Positions 33,041-43,800 of a DNA stretch of 64,000 nt are shown one piece after another; the first letter of the stretch is position 1; every line of letters starts with the position of its first letter. The stretch comes from Musa acuminata AAA Group (lineage: Eukaryota; Streptophyta; Magnoliopsida; Zingiberales; Musaceae): assembly GCF_036884655.1 (NCBI RefSeq), contig NC_088335.1, positions 39,402,501-39,466,500 of the forward strand, read 5' to 3'. The position numbers and the translations under genes were made by a program. Below the pieces are notes generated by a model. It was not told where the DNA came from. It made no database searches and worked only from the letters and a program-made list of their open reading frames with translations.

Positions 33041-33560
33041 CAGGTTAAATGACACAAATGCCAGGTGATGGATCCAGACATTCATTACAATGCTATCAGA
33101 ATAACACAGTGATGTCAGATATAGGCTAACAAGTGTGTTACATAAAGATTATTTTATATTAATGTTTCTGGTATAAAAGCAAGATAGCTAAATATTTAGC
33201 ATGCCTATTTAGGGCCACAAGATCAACTGCTATCTCTCTAGGGCTGCAGTGTCACCAGAACCAATGGCAATTAACAAGTTAACTGCTCAGCAATTCAGTA
33301 AAATTTTAGCAGAATAATAAACATAGTTGACAGTCAAATAAACCAAGATTATGAATTGGGTACCATGTACAATCAATCCGGACATTGGTTATTGCAGAAT
33401 CGCTCCGCACAGGTTTTTCTGTCAGAAAGTTTATCAAAAGTTTCGCCAGTTCATAAGCAAAAGGATAACGATCAGTAGCAACTATTGGATGATGAAGTGC
33501 AGGAACTTACACTGAGATGACGCATATTTTAAATATGGAAAGTCCATATTCTCATGGAGT

Positions 33561-33798
33561 TCAGTTTTTATTAGCACTTGTAACTTCAAATTTTGGACTG
33601 CAAAATGGTGTCTCCTTGCAAATATCTTCGGTGGAGTTCAGTTTCTCATCTGAGTCTAAATCCTGTGTTTCCAAAGATTCCATATGAGGACCATGAGATA
33701 AGTAAAAATACTACTAAAGTTTATTGACAAAGTACAGCAAACAGGATGCCGATTTTGACATTATGTCAAATTTAGCTGGCATTGGTGCACAAATGAAC
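33561..33798 (-). other. Candidate 3'-terminal exons of the MBD gene
   Basis: Two alternatives fit the phase (0) left by exon 6. First, 33772-33798 has a strong acceptor (ccttttatctaaatgtgctgcag) and adds eight residues before TAA. Second, 33561-33710 has a weak acceptor (aaactttagtag) and adds an acidic 49-residue tail (ESLETQDLDSDEKLNSTEDI...) before TGA. The first has the better splice site and the second the more protein-like composition. Transcript data would decide. A further reverse-strand open stretch at about 33300-33500 (RYPFAYELAKLLINFLTEKP) could not be joined in phase. Confidence 0.4.
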
Positions 33799-35010
33799 CT
33801 GCAGCACATTTAGATAAAAGGAGGGGTGTGAAGGAAAAGTCACATCACTTTAATTAACATGATTACAAGTATCAACAAATGGTGAATTTTGGTGCCTTTG
33901 TAAGATTGCTCCACTACATGTCAAGGACTCATATGTTGGGCCATTTTATATATGTTTCAGCAAAACATAAACGAGTGCTTGGAAAAAGCCAACTCTCATT
34001 ACACAAAGAAACTCATGATAGTGTTGTTATATGTCTACCATGCAGGTATTTATGCACTTATGCAGTGGTTCATAAGAGTATATCATCAGTAGATAATTTT
34101 TTCTGATTTCTTGTGAAACTTGACTTGTTCCATGCAGTCGCACGATATGAAAAGCAACATGAAATCAATGGTTTTTCGACATAACGAAGCATATGTTATG
34201 CCATGTTCTGGAAGGAATCTGAATTTTCAAACCTTGATGGTAAAAAATTTCTCGTGTCACTAGGAAAATGGTTATTAAAGTTTTCTTGATCCCTGGGAAT
34301 CTAGCTTAAGTAGTCAGCAAAAATGTAGCAATATACATGTTCGAATATGACTAATTTTAAACATCCTATGACAAACAATTCTTGTATATTCTTAGAAGTT
34401 AGAACTATCTTATTTGGTGTTCTTTGGAGCTACGTAGCCTTTTCTAGTTCATTTATTTCTCCAATCACCTCGAAGACCTACCCAGATCATATAATAATGT
34501 CAACAAGCTTATGGCAGATTGCTGCCTTGCCCATATAGGAGCACATTATCTCCATGAACTAGAGTAGCAAGCATCCATATACATCCAGGATCTGTTCTAG
34601 CCTAGTGCTTGATTGGTGTACACTTGGCATGACACCATGTAGTATTGTCCAAGCCAAAAGGTGCACAGTGATCCTTTGTTTCATGCATCTCAATTTATTT
34701 GCATATATTTCAAATTCAAGACACTTGTATTATTTCATACTCAGCCTGACAAATTCTTTTAAGCAAATATTATGCACTATTTCAAAGGATTCAACCATAT
34801 CATATGTAAGTCACTACTAACAGAAATCATTCGAATAAGAAACTTATGGACAAGAATACCACATACTCCAAACTTGAACCCAAGATCGTTGTTACATAAG
34901 ATAAGAACTGCTGAAATACAGGAAGCAGATGTGTAACATTCATAAACTGGGAAGCATAGTGCCACGAGGCACATGAAATAAACAAGGAACTAGGAACCCA
35001 GTATACTTAC

Positions 35011-36261
35011 AAGGAAATCTTGTTCGAAAGCAAGGATCTTGCAGACACTGTTTATATTTGGTTTAAAGGCATGTTTACTCAATACTCCATGCTCAATATA
35101 GCATATGCAATCCTTAAGGGTTCGAAATACATATCCACTTTCTGGATCAGTGTAATACTGCAGCAAAGATGATATTGTCATCAAAGCAGTTCTCTACTTA
35201 ACATAATAAACGAAAATGAGAAGTAAACTAGACATGAGCGAGAAGGGAAAATAGCAATGTCAAGAAACATACCGTAGGAGTGCTACTAATAGCACTATCA
35301 AAAACACTATGACTAATAGCTAAAGACAGTTAAAGTTAAAAGAGGCATGATTTAAGATTTACAATTGAAGCATCAGAATGACAGAATGACTGTTCCAATA
35401 GGATAACAAAGAGTAAGTTTCGATATTTAAGACATAAGAACATTCTTCGCAGTAACAGATATAGGACAATGAGATTTATGTTTGTGCATGTTGGTTCTAG
35501 CCCAAGCTTAGTTTAAAGTTGCACATTTCTGCACCTCAAATTGTATGTCACAATGAAAATATGTTTCGAAGAATGAGTAAACAAACCTAGTGATCAGTTC
35601 TCCTATGGCTACTATGTGAAGAAGGGCTGGAACATAGACTGATGGTAGAATGAACACTTTCATCAAAACATGGAACATGAGATCAGTGCAGGTGGGAAAA
35701 ATGACCTGAATCATTGTGGTGTTTAAGTGCTTTTCGACGTGTATTACTATTGAGTGGCATAATTTATGCTTTTCTTAGATTATTTTGTTTCTTCTAGTAA
35801 GTGGCTTGCACGTGTCACTGTTGCTTCTGTATTAGTCCAGCATCATCCTAGGTGTAGAACGTAAAGTACAGACCAATGTGCTGATACTGTGCTTTTGCAT
35901 CATCAACTAGCACTAGTCAGCATTACTAGCAAGTTCAATCCTTAGTTTACATACAGCAAGATTTCCTCTCTTGTATTTTCCAGTTTTCTTTATTTTTACA
36001 TTTTGTGATTAAACTAACACTACAACTTGAAGCTGAACATTGCTATGGAACTCTAAATCCAAACCAAAAAAAAGGAATTTAACAGAGCACAAAAGGAGGA
36101 AACTATATAGGCTGTTTTGCATCTTTACTTATCTGAGTAAATAAATAATGGTAACAAGCATTTTTAGAGACTCAAGATTGCTGGGATCACAACCATCCAT
36201 GCAAGAGAAATGCACTATGTTGAATCAATGACTTGTTGCCAAGCATGCTTTCGAAAGCGTA

Positions 36262-36298
<37 letters not shown>

Positions 36299-37774
36299 TC
36301 ATGCACAGAATTATTGGATACAATGCTCATGGCTATCTCAAGCCAAATCCATTCATAGAAAACACAGCTGATATGTCATTCCTCACCAGAATTTATGAAC
36401 TACACTAAGGACATACAGGGAAGTTGCATGTGAAAGAGCCATCCTATGGCTTTCTAAACCCAAGATTAAATAAATAGGTTGATGTGTAGTAGGACAAGCT
36501 GAAACCACACCTAAAACACTAAAAAGAATTAGAGATTGTTGTTCGGATGACTCAGGTTAAGTAATCAATAAGTCTAGAGAAAAAATATCATGACCCATAG
36601 GTTAATTGGCTTATCAACTTCGTTTGACCCAAACCACTTGTCAAAATATTTAACTTGAAGTTGATAATAGTGTACTCATCAAACCCTTATAAGTCAATCT
36701 TAATCTTGTCCACTTTTAATGTGAGACTAATTGGGGTGTTATAATTTTCCCCACTCAAGGGCTTGACGTCCTCGTTAAGGCCCAGCATAGCTCAAATCAA
36801 ATCCTAGCATGGTGCATGTAAGGTGTAGCCTAGTGGTGGCTTCACATCGTGACGAGTCCTCTAACTCCATCTACGGGTAGCCCTTTCTTACTCGAGCCCT
36901 CTCACCATGCCTAAATACTAGGTCAGCTCTATTACCAAATGTCATGATGTAAGCCTAATGGGCCAATTGGCCTATCAACTTTGTTTGGTCAAAACCACTA
37001 GCCAAAATGCTTAAGCTGAATTTGATAGTAGTGCACTCATCAAACTCTTATAAGTCAATTTTTGTCTTGTCCACTTCTGATGTGAGACTAATCGGAGTAT
37101 TACAAAAATAGCACCTAAATTGTTATCTCATGTATTCTAATAAAGATTTGCCACTCTTGGGTGGAATCACATTGGATCAACTGATCTAAACACTGATCTA
37201 AACTGAGTTGATCACAATGTTTTTAAAAGTGATAGGCACCAAGGTTTCAAAATGCTCGAGGTCCTAGGCGCTCACCTAGGCACCCGTTTAAGCGAAGCGA
37301 GACACTTTAGAATATTAAAATTTTAAATATATATATAACGATTGAAACCTATGCTAAATAGTGTTTTCAATATGATGCTAAAGAGTTCTAACTCTAACAG
37401 AAATATAGTGCACCATAAGGTTTGCAATACTGAATGATACCGCTCGTATCGGGAGGTACATACCGGTCTGCAAGTAGACCGATACACGGACCGCTCACTA
37501 CCGAGCGGTACTGTTGATTGGGGCTTATTGATGCTGTTTTTGCTCCGTTATCATCCTAAATCGAACGGTTATCGAGGGAGAAGAAAGAAGAGGGCGAAGG
37601 GGAAGAAAGTCAAGGGAGAAAAAGAGAAGAACCTGAAGATCGACGTCGCTCTCCTCCTCGTCTGTCGACGATTTCTCATTCGCGCGTGGCGAGAAGAATC
37701 ATCGGTGTCGAGGGGAGAAGAGAGCGATGCCTCGACGAAAACCTTATATATATATATGTGTATATATATATATA

Positions 37775-37860
<86 letters not shown>

Positions 37861-40800
37861 TGGGGAGAAGAGAGGCGATGTCGTAGATTTTTTTTTTTTT
37901 CTGCGACGTCGCCCCGCATGGGGAGAAGAGAGGTGACGTCGTAGAAACTATATATATATATATATCGCCTGGTATACAGTACCGTACCGAGCAAATGTCG
38001 AAATTCTGGTATAGTACGAAATTTCAATCCTTGGTACACCATAGGTTAATTAAAATGAGAAATAATGGACTGAGAAGAGGAGTAACCAATGGCTATGGAG
38101 GAAGGTAAGGGTAGGAGAGGGAGGCAGACGAAGCTTAGAACGAAGGCGATGTAGGCAGAGGAAACTGCGGAGGAAGGCAATGTTGGTAGAGGAAGCTACA
38201 GACAAAGGCAAAGGTGGAGGAAGTTGGGGACGAAGGTAGTAGCAACAATTGTAGACGAAGCTGCGAACAAAGGCGACAGTAGCGAATGGAGATACGGATA
38301 AAGGCAGTAGCGGCGGACGAAGGTAGTAGCGATGAACATAGGGTTTCACTTTGAAGACAAATTATGTCGGGCATGGGGGGCGAGGGTTGTGAGCTTTGTG
38401 TTAGGGCAAATTATTTGGTTCGATTGAACCAACTTTCTTGTTCAATCGAACCAAGCATAAACCCAGACCCATCTTCACTCGAGCACTCGCTCGAGGCACT
38501 CGGTGCTTGGGCTTAAGCGAGCGCTCGGGTAGCCCTTCATTGAAACATCTCACCTAGAGGTTTTACAAGGTACTCGGGCCTCACCTTGCCTCGCTCGGTG
38601 GTTTTACAAGGCACTTAGGCCTCATCTCACCTCGCTCGAGCGCCTTTTTGCTCGAGCGCCAATGCCTCGCTCGGAGGTTTTGTGAGGCGCTCGAGCCTCA
38701 CCTGAGCATCTGCTTGCTCGAGCGCTTTTTGAAAACACTAGTTGATGAATCTACACCAATCACATAACTCTCATGTGTTGCATGCCACTTGTTGCAATGC
38801 ACCACCTTTAAATTTTAATTGTTTGAGACTTAAATCCTCCACTAACTATGAGCCTCCTTGGATCATTTATATAATAAGAAAAATCCTCTAATACAAGCAA
38901 CATACTTTTTGCATTTTGATGATAACTCTTTGGTTTCAATATTCTAGAATTATCATGCCTTGTATTGATAATTATTGATAACATTTGAATGTTGCCTAGA
39001 GTTCACTCTAATATTAAATCATGCAGTTTTAGCTTCCTTTCCATAAAAAAAGAATTTTTTGAACTTATTGAAATTGAACAGATCTCTCTCATTGATGTAT
39101 TGTTTCATCAACAGTCATATCATGATGTAATATATTTTTTCAATGCGTCTTTACAAAGTTCTTTGTCCTAGACTATCACTAATTATCTTGTCTTACATTT
39201 TGTCAAAATTCCTATTGCATTATAAAACTGTTTTTGAAATCATTCTATGGTGAAATATCACTAAGGCAATCAGAAATGGGAGAACTTGCCTGAACTAAAT
39301 CCAATAACCTTCCAGAACCAATCCCAACCTTTAAAAACCCTCCAAACCATGCCTCTAAACAAGCAATCCAAAGGTGCATATCAGAGATTTCTTACTCTTT
39401 CTTTTGGAGGGAACCAAACAATTTTTACATTAATCCTTAAAATGAAACATACTTCATGATGCAATTCTTCACTTTGATGAAAACCTGCACAACTTCAGTG
39501 GCCAGTTCCATTTCTAAGCCAAAACTTCAAGTTCCTATTAGACTTCTCTTACAACGTGGCATGAATTTTCAAATACACACTGACTTAGATTTAACTTGTT
39601 TTGTCTGCTCTATTTTGCAGAGCCCATAGGAAGCTCCATATTCAAGGGATTATTTAAAGGCTGTTTGCACTTTGCAGTGCTGCCACACATTTTATCAGCA
39701 AAAATACACGAATACTTTTAATCCACTTTTTGGTGATAAATCTCAGAAAAAGTACCAGCTAATAAATATTTCGTTGCATTTCCCCAGTAGTTTTTTTCAA
39801 CATTTAACAGTTTGGAAGATTTTTAGATTTATCCATGGACAAGAACATGAAAATTCTAGTATTCAAGCAGTACAATGTTGAGCAATGAAAACAAAACTTA
39901 ATTACTCGAAACAGATTACTGATCATAAAAAGTATTATTTACCGTAAAGACATCAAGTTAGTAGCTAAAGTTTTGTAAACAACATGGACTTATTTTCAAT
40001 GTACGTACTGCATCCTGTTTGGTTGGGCTCTTCTTATCCTTGTTCCTTCTGAATCTGATTTCTTTGATCCATCCATCAGGTAAACCATCTGGGGAATATT
40101 CAATTCGGTATAAGACCTATTTGGAAAAAGAAGAAATAGATTTCTATCAATCATCAATTGCAGTGAATTTTTAGCAAGGAAAGGCATGAGATATAGGGTG
40201 CAATAAAAGAGTTTCAACAAAACCCATACAAGGTCACCGGATTTATTCCTGCAGCGTCTCTTCCGAGAGGACGTGGGGGGACCACATGCATTCCCTGACT
40301 CAATAAACTGAAGTACTTCTTCCTTTGAATAGAAAACAGTTCCAGTCGATTGATGCAAGTAGCACTAAAATGATACAAGCATACAATTCATGTAAACACC
40401 CTTTTGATTGCCATTCAAAAATTCAGAATTTTACAAATATATCAACTATTTATCAGTATATCTATATCACATTCTTTCTAATGCATCCAGGATAAGAAGT
40501 TTCTAGGATTTCCATATGCATGAGGTTCAATCTTTGTTCATCATACATCAAAAATTCATTGTGAAGTAATGTTGTTCTCTCAAAAGAACAAAAATCGGCT
40601 GGCTATTCATTCACACTACCTATTTTCTTAAATTTTATATCGCCACTATTCATCTGCATAACTTCCAAAACCCTATGATTTTACACCCAAATCTACTGCA
40701 TATACCACAAAATTTACGAAAATATGCTCACAACTCTAGAAATACACTCATCTCATCATGCTAAACATCCTATAGCAGATGTTCTTGAACAATGAGCATG

Positions 40801-43800
40801 ATAAGTATTCCTGGGAAGAAAGTACAACTAGACTATAATTTATCAAACTACAAACCAAGTGGACATAGCAAAGACCTGCCTGTATTTGAGAGAAAATAAA
40901 TCAATTCTACAAGCCAGATGGACAACCTGAGTTCAACACGAAAGTTCAATCACCTATAAAAATCTAGCAAATACATAACCAAATAGTGGTGCCGAAAAGA
41001 TATGGCAGATAAGAATGGCAGATTAAGAAATTTCACAAGCATAGTCTTGCTGCTGAATACTTCTATCATTTGCTACTAAGACTCACAGGGATAAAGCCCC
41101 ATTTGGAGCCTCTTGCTTGAACAAAATTGATGTATGGTTTCTTGACCCTAATGGGGTTAGGTTTGTGTGGGCTACATTCTGACTAGTTTGGCATTCTTGT
41201 GCAGGTGTGATTCAGATCTAAGGAGATGTGGCTACAGGTGCAGAGGCCATTGCTACAATGGAAGGGATCTATGAAGTAAATATACATCAACTGAAAAATA
41301 TGATTGAATCAGACCCCCTAATCCAAGCTGTCTCTGGAAAGTGAAGAATCAAAATGTGGAGCTAACAATCAGTATTTTGCTCAAGTGATTTGTCAATCTC
41401 AAATTGTGCATATCTATAGAGAAACTAGTGGATATGCTGATTATCCTCCTAAACTAATGTGTTAATTGTCTTGCTAATTTAATTTGTATGGTTTGAAAAA
41501 CTTGATGAGTTCTCTTCTCCCCATTTAGATATATGCAAAGCTGATGTATCTAGATCTTCTATTTCAAGGGTAATATAAGGCTTATAATCCTTTGCTCTTT
41601 CATACCAAAAGAAGAATCAGGATCTAGACTTATAGAGAAGATGCCATATTACATCTACATTTGGTAATGGAAAATCATTATATCCTTAGACTGTTGAGAA
41701 ATATCCATTATATAGCAATACTTTCATATGTTTATATATGTCCATATATCCTAATTATCATCTTTCATATATAATAATAAAAGTACATGCAGGGTAGAAA
41801 AAATAAAGGTGCAAACTCATAAATATGTGCATACACCATCTTGACAAGATGCATGCCAATGTTTACCACATATATCCCAAATGAATTTTCTTGCAAGAAC
41901 AATAAGAAGCCACAGTTCCCAACTATTTCGGACTGGATGCATGGATCATTTTCTTCCATTAAGATTTGCTGAGAGCAATATCGATTGTCAAATGAACCAT
42001 TAAAATTTAGGGCCAGCTCTATAGATATAATTGTCTTTAGCAATGTTTCTCAGGACTTTCTTCACCTGTCCTTGTGCTGCTAATCTGAAATGGCTTACCT
42101 TGCTTAAGGATTGCACTCATAAGTCTCCTTTAACATGTCCTGATTACCTTACGTGGTTTTCCCTCAACTTATGCTTGTTTGAGGCTGTCCCAATAGTTTA
42201 TGAATGCAAATATCTTCTGTTGAATCATTTCTAGTGATCCCACACATCTCTGTCTCAACATCATCATCTCATCAACAACATTAACTTTCTGGATATATCT
42301 TTTTTCTAGCTAGCCAACTTAAATCTACAAAATATGCGGACCTTTTATATACTTCACACACAAAAATCATACAACATTCGTGGCACCAGTCTCCACTTTA
42401 ACCATCCCTCTTCAACTCTACAAAACATAGAATAAGAATAAACACTATAGGTTGCAGTAGATAAAATGATCTCATAAAGATAAAGATGCAGCTCCAAAAG
42501 AAAACGAAATAGATACTATACTTCATTATGTATGTGATACCTTGTACCTCTCTTCTGCTTCTGCACCAATTTTTCGAGTTCTAATCTCCATGATCCACCC
42601 ACGAGGCAACCACTTGAGTGAATCTTTTACTTTATGTACAAGCTAATAATCAATAAAATCAGCAAAACATTATTATAAGTCCCAAATATGCAACTAAAAG
42701 CACAAAAAACTTGAAGAGAGGAACTCTTACTTGCTGATCTTCATCTCCAAAACATTCTGTATCCTCAGATGCATGGGATGCAGCTGCTACAATGTTGAGA
42801 TAGTGGATAACTTCCTCTTTTGAACAGAATGTGTACTCAGATATGGGACATGTGTAATACTGCAATAGAAAACAAAAATCAAAGGCTTGCTTGTCATGCT
42901 TACAGGGGTTCTTTTTTCATTCATAACCTATGGCATGTTCTTCATTTCACAAAAATTCAGCATCAGGAGCACATATAAATCTTCAAGGACATATAATGAA
43001 TATCAATAATACAAAAAATGGCTATCATTATGAGCATTTGAGTAAAAGGGGATGAAAAGAACTGCAATAAAGAACACGGTTCGATGGAAATGGAAATAGC
43101 ACATTAAATATCGAATCATGCTTTCTAACCTTATTAAATAAAGGCTATTAGAAGATGCATGCTGTTGGGTCCAGCCCATATGTGGGCTTGGACCGGATGA
43201 TTTAGGCACCGAGCCCAAATCTGATGTATTAAAAAGAAAAAAAGGAAAGAGACGTGCGCGACATGAGCGAGGGCAGCGAACAGAGGCGTGCATGCAGCGA
43301 ACAGTGACGGCGCTGAGAAAAGGAACAGAGAGAGAAAAGGAGAGAAAAAGTTAAGGTTTTTGGGGCTTTTGCTAGATGATCGAGCAGTTAAACTTCGTTG
43401 GTTTTGGTTCAAATTTTATGTGAATAATCCTTGCAACAAGCTTTACAATCTTAATGGAACCAATCTACAGTTTATCCTATTTAAGGTGCTTTCCTGCTAT
43501 ATTCACTTTGTGGGACCTAAAATTTTTCTTTTATGAAATCCATCTGTGGTGATGATGATATGTTATGGTTGAGCCAAGATCTGTGTTCTTGATGTTATTA
43601 TGATCCTTTGATTATTCTGGAGATGGTGATAGTGAAAGTTTGAAGTGGACTACGGTCCCGTGGTTTTTCCCGCATTGGGTTTTCCACGTAAAAATTTTAG
43701 TGTCTCACTTTGTGATTGATTTATTGTTCTACTGTTTATATTGCTCTGGTTAATATTTTTTTTTGATAACAAGTTGGTATTTTGAATGAGGAACCAATTT

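Larger units (their letters stand above)
37207..38748. mobile_element. Non-autonomous hAT-type element (copy 3 of 3) with nested insertion
   Basis: The element 37215-38740 has ends caatgtttttaaaagtgata and (inverted) tagtgttttcaaaaagcgct, flanked by 8-bp duplications gttgatca / gttgatga. It has family hallmarks: 'ggcgctcacctaggc' GC-rich ends and 'ttggttcgattgaaccaa' (about 38417) followed by a second copy (about 38439). Removing the nested Mutator-like insert (37417-38033 plus one 9-bp duplication) leaves about 900 bp, close to copy 2. It lies in MBD intron 5. Confidence 0.82.
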
